Positions 16,197 through 24,383 of a stretch of DNA of 32,108 nucleotides are shown here, piece by piece. Source of the stretch: Burkholderiales bacterium UBA2647 (GTDB taxonomy: Bacteria; Pseudomonadota; Gammaproteobacteria; Burkholderiales; Burkholderiaceae_E); assembly GCA_002359635.1 (NCBI GenBank), contig DENJ01000024.1, positions 1 through 32,108 of the forward strand. Reading direction: 5' to 3'. The notes beneath the pieces are model-generated. The model searched no databases. It saw nothing but the letters and a program-made list of their open reading frames with translations, and was not told the DNA's origin. Position 1 is the first letter of the stretch. Each line of letters opens with the position of its first letter. Position numbers and translations under genes: made by a program.

Positions 16197-17343
16197 GGAA
16201 AGAGTGTGCCACAGCCATACAATGCACCGTATGGCGCCAAGCACCCCTTCCCCGAACAATACTGTGACGAACAAGGCATCCCCTCGCGCAACGGCATCAA
16301 ACAGCGCAACGTCAGACAAGACGGCGGCTGCCACAACCATTTACGTGCTGGATGGCTATCTGCCAAGCAGAGACTGGCCCGAAGTCAAAGCGAGCTGGGC
16401 CTCAATCATGGGGTCTTGTGAGGCGATCAATCGCTGGCAGGAATCGTCCATCACGCCCCGGACACTTGCCCTTGAACATTGGCTTTGCGAACAGTTGGGT
16501 TGGAGGGCAAGCGCGCTTGATGGCCTATCGTGCTGGCCGTTGATCCGTGACGCTACCAAGCTTGAACAGCTCAGCGCCGCTGGCACGGTGAAGCAGGACC
16601 GGATCTTGTTGACGCCCTGTCACTTTTATGTCCGCCTGGACCATGTTGGTGTGACTTCCCTAAGCGACAAGGCCTTGAGTCAGGACGAAGCCCATGCCCT
16701 GCTTGCAAGCTTAAGTGATGACATCGCAAGCTGGTCCAACTGGTTTGAATCGACAATCACCATTCAATGCCTTGATCCGATGCACTGGCTGATGCATTTT
16801 GACAGGAGCGATGTTGATCTAGAAGGTTGCACACTCGCCCTTGCTGAAGGACTTAATGTCGAACAATATCTCGCTCAGGGTGGCAAGGCCAGGACCTGGC
16901 GCCGGGTCTTGAATCAGATTCAGATGATTTGGCATGAGCACCCTGTCAATCTAGCCCGAAGTCAAGCGGGTCTGTTGCCGATCAATGCCCTTTGGTTGGG
17001 AGGTCGGCTGCAGCCTGGCAGTAAGCGGGTGAAGCGATATTTCAGCCTAAAAAGCCAGAGCGATTATTTGCGCGGTTTAGAACGTTATATTCAAGCTTCG
17101 GCAGATCAACAAGTTGACGACTTGTTATTGCTGACACTTGACGCCGACCAATTGAAGCCTGACATTGTTGAGCATGGCCTGCGAACCCTGCTTTCGGCCA
17201 TTGCGTCTGCTCCTGCCCATCAAGCCCTTGAGTTGCTTTTATGTTCAGAGCATGTTTGGGAACACTATCGAATCCGACGCCCTGGTCAAATCCTGCAGGG
17301 AAGCCTTCTTGAGCGCATTTTTCAATGGTTCGTCAAGCGATGA
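16195..17343 (+). CDS. RpfE-type conserved protein (phosphoglycerate-mutase-like annotation in relatives), function unknown
   Basis: This protein has up to 382 residues and its start is uncertain. The C-terminal two thirds carry the pattern of the RpfE-type family found beside recJ in beta- and gammaproteobacteria: LTPCHFYVRLDHVGV, WLMHF, TLALAEGLNVEQYL and WRRVLNQIQMIWHEHPVN. PINALWLGG closes the conserved block. Some relatives are labelled bisphosphoglycerate-independent phosphoglycerate mutase-like, and RpfE takes its name from the Xanthomonas rpf region; no reaction has been proved to my knowledge. Residues 1-47 are Ser/Thr/Ala-rich and may be untranslated: the ATG at 16195 overlaps the lolC start and lacks a ribosome binding site. 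ATG at 16222 or 16231 and GTG at 16264 are alternatives. recJ follows after 12 bases. Confidence 0.75.
   Translation: MERVCHSHTMHRMAPSTPSPNNTVTNKASPRATASNSATSDKTAAATTIYVLDGYLPSRDWPEVKASWASIMGSCEAINRWQESSITPRTLALEHWLCEQLGWRASALDGLSCWPLIRDATKLEQLSAAGTVKQDRILLTPCHFYVRLDHVGVTSLSDKALSQDEAHALLASLSDDIASWSNWFESTITIQCLDPMHWLMHFDRSDVDLEGCTLALAEGLNVEQYLAQGGKARTWRRVLNQIQMIWHEHPVNLARSQAGLLPINALWLGGRLQPGSKRVKRYFSLKSQSDYLRGLERYIQASADQQVDDLLLLTLDADQLKPDIVEHGLRTLLSAIASAPAHQALELLLCSEHVWEHYRIRRPGQILQGSLLERIFQWFVKR
16214..16235. promoter_or_regulatory. Inverted repeat between the divergent lolC and rpfE-like genes
   Basis: GCCATAC (16214-16220) and GTATGGC (16229-16235) form a perfect 7-bp dyad with an 8-base centre. 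It lies 18 bases upstream of the lolC start, in the only place where promoters for both genes could sit if the rpfE-like gene starts further downstream. It may be an operator or an RNA hairpin. Confidence 0.35.
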
Positions 17344-17355
17344 AAAGAGGGTTGC

Positions 17356-19104
17356 TTGAGCGATCACGACGTCGAGACGGTGCTCGATGAGATGTTGCCG
17401 GCGATGATGAGAAATCGTCATGTTGATCGAAAACTTGAGCAGGCGCTGCTTGATCAGGGACTCAATCCTATTTTGGCGCGGGTTTATGCAGCAAGAGCGT
17501 TAGCCTCAATCAGCGATGCCAAACCGAGCCTCCATGATTTGTTGCGCCCCGAGGCGCTCGCAGGTATTGAACAGGCTGTCGATCTTTTATATTTTTCGAT
17601 CCAACAAAGAAAAAAATTGCTGGTGGTCGCAGACTATGACTGCGATGGTGCGACAGCCTGTGCGGTAGCGCTTCGAGGCTTGCGCATGATGCAGGCCAGG
17701 GTTGATTATCTGGTACCAAACCGCAGCGTCCACGGCTACGGACTTACAGCCGAGATCGTCGCGCTGGCCATGAAACACCCCCGGCTCGGAAAGCCTGATC
17801 TTTTGATCACGGTTGATAACGGTATTGCCTCACACGAAGGCATCGAGGCAGCCGCAGCCCATGGGGTGCCCGTGCTGGTGACCGATCACCACTTGCCGGG
17901 CGATTCCCTGCCCCCGGCTCAAGTGATTGTCAATCCGAATCAGAGCCACTGCCAGTTTCCCAGTAAGCATCTCGCCGGCGTTGGTGTTATGTTTTATGTA
18001 TTGCTTGCCTTAAGGCGCCGATTTCGTGAGCAGGACCCACAGCATGCGGCCGCACAGGCGGGCCTGCAACAGTTACTCGATCTTGTAGCACTTGGCACCG
18101 TCGCGGATCTGGTCAAGCTTGATCGAAATAATCGAGCGCTGGTTGACGCAGGCCTAAAACGCATGCGAGAAGGAAAATCGCAAGCGGGTATCAAGGCCTT
18201 GATGAGTGTTTCGGGACGTCATGCCCCGCAGCTCGAAGTGGCAGACCTTGGCTTTGCGATTGGCCCTCGCATCAATGCCGCGGGTCGCTTAAAAGATATA
18301 AGCCTTGGTATTGAATGCCTTTTGACCGACGATGCAAACGAGGCAGAGCGCCTTGCCCGCGAACTTGATGCCATCAATCGCGAACGGCAGCGTATGCAAG
18401 CCGATATGCAGCAACAAGCTCTTGAGGCATTGCCTACGCTTGCGGCAGAAGGGCCAAGCCTTGTCGTGTTTAGCGACAGCTGGCACGAGGGCATCGTGGG
18501 CTTGCTTGCATCAAAACTGAAAGACCAGTTTCATCGACCCACGCTGGCGCTCGCGCCAAGCGCTGACCCGCAGCTTTTGCGCGGCTCAGGGCGTTCAATG
18601 CCGGGGCTTCATCTGCGCGATGCGCTTGACTGGGTTAGCAAGCAATCGCCAGCAATCCTGGTGCGCTTTGGGGGACATGCGATGGCGGCAGGCTTTACCA
18701 TCCGGCGCGAGTCACTCAAAGCATTCGATATACTTTTTGCCAGGGCTGTCAGTGCCATGACCGACCCTGAACAACTAGAGCCCATTGTCTGGACCGACGG
18801 TTCACTCGATCCAAGTTGGCTGCGCGAAGACTGGATTCAGAGCATTCAGGAGGCGATATGGGGTCAGGGGTTTCCGGCGCCTTTGTTTCAGGATCAGTTT
18901 GAAGTGATGTCACAACATTCACTTGCCGACAAACACCTCAAAGTACGCCTGCAAGCTGAGCAGGGGCATAAGCTTGACGGCATCGCCTTTGGTCGGCGGG
19001 AACCCTTTGAGCGCAGGATTCGAGCAGCGTATCGCTTGCAACTCAATCGATGGCAGGGACGACAAAGCCTGCAGTGCGTACTGGAGCATGTCGAAGCACT
19101 ATAA
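17356..19104 (+). CDS. recJ: RecJ single-strand-specific 5'-3' exonuclease
   Basis: This 582-residue DHH-family nuclease degrades 5' single-stranded DNA in RecF-pathway recombination, mismatch repair and stalled-fork processing. Motifs in order are VADYDCDGATA (metal ligands Asp93, Asp95, Asp97), ITVDNGIASHEG, the DHH motif VTDHHLPGD, NAAGRLKD, and the DHHA1 motif RFGGHAMAAGF. An OB-like C-terminal part ends the protein. The start is TTG at 17356, supported by AAGAGGG 4 bases upstream; the first in-frame ATG is 12 codons later. It lies between the rpfE-like gene and prfB, all on one strand and closely packed. Confidence 0.95.
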   Translation: MSDHDVETVLDEMLPAMMRNRHVDRKLEQALLDQGLNPILARVYAARALASISDAKPSLHDLLRPEALAGIEQAVDLLYFSIQQRKKLLVVADYDCDGATACAVALRGLRMMQARVDYLVPNRSVHGYGLTAEIVALAMKHPRLGKPDLLITVDNGIASHEGIEAAAAHGVPVLVTDHHLPGDSLPPAQVIVNPNQSHCQFPSKHLAGVGVMFYVLLALRRRFREQDPQHAAAQAGLQQLLDLVALGTVADLVKLDRNNRALVDAGLKRMREGKSQAGIKALMSVSGRHAPQLEVADLGFAIGPRINAAGRLKDISLGIECLLTDDANEAERLARELDAINRERQRMQADMQQQALEALPTLAAEGPSLVVFSDSWHEGIVGLLASKLKDQFHRPTLALAPSADPQLLRGSGRSMPGLHLRDALDWVSKQSPAILVRFGGHAMAAGFTIRRESLKAFDILFARAVSAMTDPEQLEPIVWTDGSLDPSWLREDWIQSIQEAIWGQGFPAPLFQDQFEVMSQHSLADKHLKVRLQAEQGHKLDGIAFGRREPFERRIRAAYRLQLNRWQGRQSLQCVLEHVEAL

Positions 19105-19105
19105 T
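19100..19105 (+). promoter_or_regulatory. Perfect TATAAT box at the recJ stop
   Basis: TATAAT at 19100-19105 contains the recJ stop codon TAA. No good -35 element is seen 16-18 bases upstream. It could give an extra promoter for prfB-lysS about 100 bases before prfB, or be chance. Confidence 0.25.
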
Positions 19106-19106
19106 C

Positions 19107-19223
19107 ATGCCGATCAAACCGCTTAAACAGGCCTCACTCGATCCTTGTGGCCAGCCGTGCCCCGAGCCCTGTAAGCCCGACTCTCAGACGATTTCATCGA
19201 AGGACAAGCTAAGTGAGCATTGA
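19107..19223 (+). CDS. Possible small Cys-containing ORF between recJ and prfB (38 residues)
   Basis: An ATG two bases after the recJ stop opens a 38-codon frame ending at TGA 19221-19223, overlapping the prfB GTG by 11 bases. The peptide has a central CGQPCPEPC (Cys14, 18, 22) and charged flanks. I do not recognise a family. In its favour: it fills the 108-base gap, it is coupled on both sides, and by my count GC is higher at third codon positions (23 of 37) than at second (18 of 37). Against it: no ribosome binding site and no known homologue. It may be a coupling ORF or nothing. Confidence 0.35.
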   Translation: MPIKPLKQASLDPCGQPCPEPCKPDSQTISSKDKLSEH

Positions 19224-20323
19224 AGCCGAACGCCTAAACGCACTGGATGCACTGATCAAAGATCTCGGACAGCGCGTTAATGAGCTACGGGGGTATCTTT
19301 GACTACGATGAGAAAAAAAATCGCCTGGAGATTGTCAATGCTGCACTTGAGGCACCGGATGTTTGGAACGATCCAGAAAATGCACAGGCTCTAGGCAAAG
19401 AAAAAAAAGCGCTTGATGTTGTTGTTCTTGGCATTGATCAGATTGCGCAAGCGCTTGAAGATGCCAGCGAACTTTTTGAAATGGCTCATGCCGAAGGCGA
19501 TCTTGACACCTTCGTTGCGGTTGAACAGGACATTTCAGCCCTGCTCGCCGCGGTTGAGAACCTTGAATTCCGGCGAATGTTTTCAAACCCGGCTGATCCC
19601 AGCGATTGCTTTTTGGAAATACAATCAGGCGCTGGCGGCACTGAGGCGCAGGACTGGGCCCAAATGCTGCAAAGACAGTATTTGCGGTACTGCGAACGGA
19701 AGGGGTTTCAATCAGAATTGCTTGAAGAAACCGAAGGCGATACCGCCGGTATCAAAGGTTGCACGATCAAAGTCAGCGGTGAGTATGCATACGGCTATCT
19801 GCGCAGCGAAACAGGCATTCACCGCTTGGTAAGAAAGTCGCCCTTCGACAGTAATAACGGCCGTCATACCTCGTTTGCCTCGGTCTATGTGTATCCTGAG
19901 GTCGATGATTCTATTCAGATCGATATCAATCCCGCTGATCTCCGAATCGATGTGTTCCGTGCTTCCGGCGCAGGCGGTCAGCATGTGAACAAGACCGAAT
20001 CAGCCGTTCGCATCACCCACTTGCCCACCAATATTGTGGTGCAGTGTCAAAACGATCGAAGCCAGCATCGCAACAAAGACGAAGCGATGAACATGCTCAG
20101 AGCGCGGCTTTTTGAGCTTGAAATGCGCAAGCGACGTGCTGAGCAGGACAAGGTTGAGGCAAGCAAGACTGATATTGGCTGGGGCCACCAGATTCGATCC
20201 TATGTTTTAGATCAATCCAGAATCAAGGACTTGCGAACCAATTACGAAACCAGCAATACCAAGGTGGTCTTGGACGGCGATCTCGACGCATTTATCCAAG
20301 CCAGCCTGAAAATGGGTGTTTAA
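19213..20323 (+). CDS. prfB: Peptide chain release factor 2, made by programmed +1 frameshift
   Basis: RF2 ends translation at UGA and UAA. The gene begins at GTG 19213 (AAGGAC 8 bases ahead) and reads 29 codons to an in-frame TGA at 19300-19302. A +1 shift at CTT then skips base 19300, and translation resumes at GAC 19301. The joined protein has 369 residues and reads through NELRGYLDYDEKKNRLE, matching RF2. The stop-recognition tripeptide SPF is at 209-211 and the catalytic GGQ at 254-256 in SGAGGQHVNKT. The shift is autoregulatory: low RF2 slows stopping at TGA and favours shifting. lysS follows 3 bases after the stop, as in E. coli. Confidence 0.97.
19288..19303 (+). promoter_or_regulatory. 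RF2 +1 frameshift site
   Basis: CGGGGGTATCTTTGAC contains the Shine-Dalgarno-like GGGGG, the slippery CTT, the weak-context stop TGA and the following C, with the same spacing as E. coli prfB. The first base is C where E. coli has A, leaving a slightly shorter anti-SD pairing. Confidence 0.95.
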
Positions 20324-20326
20324 ACG

Positions 20327-21841
20327 ATGAACGACCAGCCCCAAGACGAGAACCATTTGATTGCCGAGCGGCGTGAAAAACTCTCAGCGCTGCGCAAGCT
20401 TCGTCAGGCGGCTTTCCCAAACGATGTGCGGCCGAACGATCACGCCCATGAGCTGCTTGATCATTACCATCAAGAGACGCGTGAATCACTCGAAACACTG
20501 CAAAAAAAGGTTTCGCTTGCGGGGCGCATGATGCTTAAGCGGGTGCAAGGCAAAGCGAGTTTTGCCACCCTGCAGGACGCAAGCGGACGAATCCAGATTT
20601 ATTTGAATGACGAAGGCGTGGGCGGTGAGACTCATGAAGCATTCAAACACTGGGACATCGGCGATATTGTTTGGGTCGAAGGAATCTTATTTAAGACCAT
20701 GAAGGGCGAGTTATCGATTCGTGCCTCGGCGCTCCGTCTCGTCACAAAGGCTTTGCGCCCGCTCCCAGACAAATTCCATGGTCTTGCAGACCAGGAGATG
20801 CGATACCGCCAGCGTTATGTGGACCTGATCATGAATCAGGAAAGTCGCGAGACCTTTTTAAAACGATCGCGGATCACCACTACGCTGCGTCAGTTGATGC
20901 ATCAGGCTGAATTCTTGGAGGTTGAGACCCCGATGATGCATCCTATCCCTGGCGGTGCAAGTGCCAAGCCCTTTGTCACTCACCACAATGCCCTCGCGCA
21001 GGATATGTATTTGCGGGTTGCGCCTGAACTCTATTTGAAGCGTCTGATTGTTGGCGGCTTTGAGCGGGTTTTCGAGATTAATCGCAATTTTCGTAACGAA
21101 GGCATCAGCCCGCGTCATAATCCTGAATTCACCATGATGGAGTTCTATGCAGCGTACACCGACTATCGCTGGCTGATGGATTTCACCGAACAATTGCTGC
21201 GCGACACAGCCATCGCAGTTTGTGGTCATGCAAAACTTTCTTATCAGGGACAGATTGTCGACCTCGAAAGCCCTTTTGCCCGCCTGACCATGGTCGAGGC
21301 GATTCGCATCGAACACCCTGAATGGTCGGCATCACAGCTGAACGATATGGATTTTGTAAGCACGCAATTGCGCTCGCTCGGCGAAGACTTAAAGGTACCA
21401 GCGCTTCGTCACGCAGGACTCGGCAGCTTGCAACTTGCTTTGTTTGAGGCATCTGCCGAATCAAAACTCTGGCAGCCAAGCTTTATCGTCGACTATCCGG
21501 TGGAAGTGTCGCCACTTGCGCGCGCCTCAGACGGTAATCCTGCAATTACCGAAAGATTTGAGCTTTTTATAACGGGACGCGAAATCGCCAATGGCTTTTC
21601 AGAACTCAACGATCCTGAGGATCAAGCGGCCCGATTCCACGCCCAGGCAGCCGCCAAAGATGCCGGCGACGAGGAAGCAATGTTTTACGACGCCGATTAT
21701 GTGCGTGCCCTCGAATACGGCATGCCGCCAACGGGTGGTTGTGGCATCGGTATTGATCGTCTGAGCATGCTATTGACCGATCGAGCTAATATTCGTGACG
21801 TTATACTTTTCCCAGCGTTAAAACGAGAAGAACCTGCTTAG
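20327..21841 (+). CDS. lysS: Lysyl-tRNA synthetase, class II
   Basis: This 504-residue cytoplasmic enzyme charges tRNA-Lys. An N-terminal OB-fold anticodon-binding domain (about 60-150, VSLAGRMMLKRVQGKASFATL) is followed by the class II core. Motif 1 lies in FLEVETPMMHPIPGGASAKPF, motif 2 in FEINRNFRNEGISPRHNPEFT and motif 3 in GCGIGIDRLSMLLT. AQDMYLRVAPELYLKRLIVGG is typical for LysRS. The length is standard. The ATG is 3 bases past the prfB stop with no clear ribosome binding site, so translation is likely coupled to RF2. Confidence 0.97.
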   Translation: MNDQPQDENHLIAERREKLSALRKLRQAAFPNDVRPNDHAHELLDHYHQETRESLETLQKKVSLAGRMMLKRVQGKASFATLQDASGRIQIYLNDEGVGGETHEAFKHWDIGDIVWVEGILFKTMKGELSIRASALRLVTKALRPLPDKFHGLADQEMRYRQRYVDLIMNQESRETFLKRSRITTTLRQLMHQAEFLEVETPMMHPIPGGASAKPFVTHHNALAQDMYLRVAPELYLKRLIVGGFERVFEINRNFRNEGISPRHNPEFTMMEFYAAYTDYRWLMDFTEQLLRDTAIAVCGHAKLSYQGQIVDLESPFARLTMVEAIRIEHPEWSASQLNDMDFVSTQLRSLGEDLKVPALRHAGLGSLQLALFEASAESKLWQPSFIVDYPVEVSPLARASDGNPAITERFELFITGREIANGFSELNDPEDQAARFHAQAAAKDAGDEEAMFYDADYVRALEYGMPPTGGCGIGIDRLSMLLTDRANIRDVILFPALKREEPA

Positions 21842-21881
21842 ATGACGCCTGCAAACGCCTCATTTCCGCGCTTACCAATTG

Positions 21882-21914
21882 AGCCCGTCGTGCCGTTAAG
21901 CCCGTCGTGCCGTT
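21882..21914. repeat. Two tandem copies of a 16-bp sequence (period 17)
   Basis: AGCCCGTCGTGCCGTT occurs at 21882-21897 and again at 21899-21914, without mismatch. It sits in the 97-base gap between the converging lysS and iscX stops, where no intrinsic terminator is apparent. It is most simply a recent slippage duplication. Confidence 0.8.
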
Positions 21915-21938
21915 GAGTTCACAGGCGACGCCTTGCCA

Positions 21939-22130
21939 CTAGATTTCGTCGATCCAAGCCTGTTGTATCGCCTCGAGAATTTTTTCACCACTGCGTTTGG
22001 GATCGTCATCAAAGCCTGGTAACTCGACGACCCAGCGATGTAAATCAGTAAACCGAATCGTCTTGGGATCGATATCCGGATGGGTCTGTGCGAGTTCGAT
22101 CGCCAACGTCAACACATCTGTCCACTTCAT
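21939..22130 (-). CDS. iscX: IscX (YfhJ), isc-operon accessory protein
   Basis: This small acidic protein of 63 residues binds IscS and modulates the rate of cluster assembly, acting as an iron-dependent regulator in E. coli studies. The whole sequence matches the family: MKWTDVLTLAIELAQTHPDI, then IRFTDLHRWVVELPGFDDDP and EKILEAIQQAWIDE. Its ATG shares one base with the fdx stop (TAATG), so it is translationally coupled and is the last gene of the isc operon. Confidence 0.95.
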   Translation of the reverse strand: MKWTDVLTLAIELAQTHPDIDPKTIRFTDLHRWVVELPGFDDDPKRSGEKILEAIQQAWIDEI

Positions 22131-22468
22131 TAGCCTTCCTCACGCGCATGATTGATGGTGTACTTGGGTAACTCAATTTGTAGCGGCTCATCGCCGATCT
22201 GTACCTGACAGGAGAGTCTTGAGCGCGGTGTCAGACCCCAGGCCCGGTCAAGCATGTCATCTTCCTGATCACTTGCCATGGCCAGCGATTGAAGGCCCTG
22301 CTTCACAATCACGTGACAGGTGGTACAGGCGCAGACGAGGCCGCATGCGTGTTCGAGATCGATACCGGCGTCGAGTAAGACCTGGGCTAGATTTTGACCC
22401 GCTGGGGCATCAATCGACTTGCCCCCTGGACAAAGACTTTCGTGGGGTAGCACGTCAATACGCGGCAT
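22130..22468 (-). CDS. fdx: ISC-type [2Fe-2S] ferredoxin
   Basis: This 112-residue adrenodoxin-like ferredoxin supplies electrons to iron-sulfur assembly. Cluster ligands are Cys42, Cys48, Cys51 and Cys87 in EHACGLVCACTTCHVIV and SRLSCQV; the family's extra cysteine (Cys46) is present. The pattern DQEDDMLDRAWGLTPRSRLSCQ is diagnostic of ISC ferredoxins. It is placed between hscA and iscX, as in E. coli, and overlaps iscX by one base. Confidence 0.96.
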   Translation of the reverse strand: MPRIDVLPHESLCPGGKSIDAPAGQNLAQVLLDAGIDLEHACGLVCACTTCHVIVKQGLQSLAMASDQEDDMLDRAWGLTPRSRLSCQVQIGDEPLQIELPKYTINHAREEG

Positions 22469-22517
22469 TGAAATTCCTCATGAGCATCATCAGATTGGCA
22501 GTTAAACGGCACAAGCG

Positions 22518-24374
22518 CTATGAAGCTAACTCATCGACCCTTCGCCCACTTAACGCCAAGGAAACTGCCCGATTCATTCTGAGCGCTGCAAAATGATCGG
22601 TCTGATGGCTCAAGGCGTGGATCGCATTGCGGATGGCGTGATGATCATGCTGCAGGGCAATGCTTCGCAAATGATCCATGGCACAGCGGATCGCATGCTG
22701 CTCCTCAGTGCTTAGCAAGCATGCATCGGCCGACAGTGCCGCCTCCACCGCAAGCAGCATGCGTTCGGCATCAACCTGCTGCTCCTTCAATGCTCTTAAT
22801 TGCATATCGAGGTTGGCATGATCAACCCCGTCTCTGAGCATGCGGGTGATCGCGTCATCACCCAGGCCATACGAAGGTTTGACAATGGTTGAAGCATGAA
22901 CACCACTGCTGAGTTCCTGAGCCGAGACAGAAAGTAAACCATCCGCATCAACCTGAAAGTTGACACGAATCCGCGCCGCACCCGCTGCCAATGGCGGCAG
23001 CCCACGAAGTTCAAATCTTGCAAGGGAGCGACAATCGCTGACGAGTTCGCGTTCACCTTGAACCACATGAAGCGCCATGGCTGTCTGGCCGTCTTTATAG
23101 GTTGTGAACTCTTGCGCGCGGCTAACCGGAATGGTTGTGTTGCGTGGAATAATCTTCTCAATCAGCCCACCCATCGTCTCAATACCAAGGGAGAGCGGAA
23201 TAACGTCGAGCAAGAGCCAGTCATCATTGGCAGTGCGTTGACCGAGCAGCAGACTCGCCTGAAGTGCTGCGCCGATGGCTACAACTTCATCGGGATTCAA
23301 GTGCGCGTAAACCGGACAAGAAAGTGATGCTTCCAGCGCCTGACGAATCTGCGGCATTCTTGTTGAGCCACCAACCAGAATCGCAGCATGGAGATCGGCT
23401 GGTTCAACCGAGGCATCGCGCAGTGCACGACGAAGCGCGAGCAAGGTTTTGTCGAGCAGCGGTTTCGTGATGGTCTCAAAGGTTGACCGATCTATATGTT
23501 TTAACCCTATCGGACTTTGCATCGCTACCGCATCAATATCGGTCAGCTTCTCTTTGGCCTGCTTGGCGAGCATCAGCCATTGATGACGTTCAGCGGGCCC
23601 AAGCGTCTGCATTGAAAGCCCCGCTTCCTCTAACCAAAAGCTAACGATCCGGGCATCAAAGTCATCGCCACCAAGGGCTGAATCTCCGCCGGTTGCCAAC
23701 ACCTCAAAAACACCACGACTGAATCGGAGCAGCGACACATCAAAGGTACCACCGCCAAGGTCATAAACCAGGAACAAACCCTCCTCGCCCTGATCGAGAC
23801 CATAGGCAATAGCGGCAGCTGTCGGCTCGTTCAAGAGACGCAGCACTTTGATTCCCGCAAGTGTTGCCGCGTCTTTGGTTGCCTGACGCTGGGCGTCGTC
23901 AAAATAGGCAGGGACGGTAATCACAGCACCGTCGAGTTCTCCGCTTAATGACTCCTCGGCTCGCTGGGCAAGCGTGCGCAGTACTTCGGCAGACATTTCA
24001 ACCGGCGTCTTGGGTCCCGCAGCGGTTTCGATCGTCGCAAGTCCCTCGCGGGCCATAAATCGATAAGGGCTGGTCGAGCGATCAATATCGTGATAGCCAC
24101 GTCCCATCCAGCGCTTAAAGGACACCAGGCAATTAAGCGGGTCGATCACCCTGCGCTCTAGAACCTGGCGCCCGACGCTAACCGAAAAATCCTTGTGATA
24201 TTGAACAGCCGATGGCAGCAGAACATCGCCTTCATGATCGCTTAAGCATTGCGCCACACCCGACCGAACCGTTGCAATCAAAGCATGCGTCGTACCCAGA
24301 TCGATGCCAACGGCACGCTTGAGCTGATGGGGATCCGGACTTTCACCAGGTTCTGAAATTTGCAACAGCGCCAT
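22518..24374 (-). CDS. hscA: HscA, Hsp70-type chaperone for Fe-S cluster transfer
   Basis: This 618-residue specialised Hsp70 binds the LPPVK loop of IscU and uses ATP to release clusters to acceptor proteins. The ATPase domain opens with AVGIDLGTTHALIATV (21-36), then VPAYFDDAQRQATKDAA, LLNEPTAAAIAYGLDQG, YDLGGGTFDVSLL and ILVGGSTRMPQIRQAL. The substrate-binding domain follows from about residue 385 (DVIPLSLGIETMGG). The length equals HscA rather than DnaK, and the DnaK-type acidic C-terminal tail is absent. A TGAGG precedes the ATG. It follows hscB by 9 bases. Confidence 0.97.
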   Translation of the reverse strand: MALLQISEPGESPDPHQLKRAVGIDLGTTHALIATVRSGVAQCLSDHEGDVLLPSAVQYHKDFSVSVGRQVLERRVIDPLNCLVSFKRWMGRGYHDIDRSTSPYRFMAREGLATIETAAGPKTPVEMSAEVLRTLAQRAEESLSGELDGAVITVPAYFDDAQRQATKDAATLAGIKVLRLLNEPTAAAIAYGLDQGEEGLFLVYDLGGGTFDVSLLRFSRGVFEVLATGGDSALGGDDFDARIVSFWLEEAGLSMQTLGPAERHQWLMLAKQAKEKLTDIDAVAMQSPIGLKHIDRSTFETITKPLLDKTLLALRRALRDASVEPADLHAAILVGGSTRMPQIRQALEASLSCPVYAHLNPDEVVAIGAALQASLLLGQRTANDDWLLLDVIPLSLGIETMGGLIEKIIPRNTTIPVSRAQEFTTYKDGQTAMALHVVQGERELVSDCRSLARFELRGLPPLAAGAARIRVNFQVDADGLLSVSAQELSSGVHASTIVKPSYGLGDDAITRMLRDGVDHANLDMQLRALKEQQVDAERMLLAVEAALSADACLLSTEEQHAIRCAMDHLRSIALQHDHHAIRNAIHALSHQTDHFAALRMNRAVSLALSGRRVDELAS

Positions 24375-24383
24375 GAGACCTCA

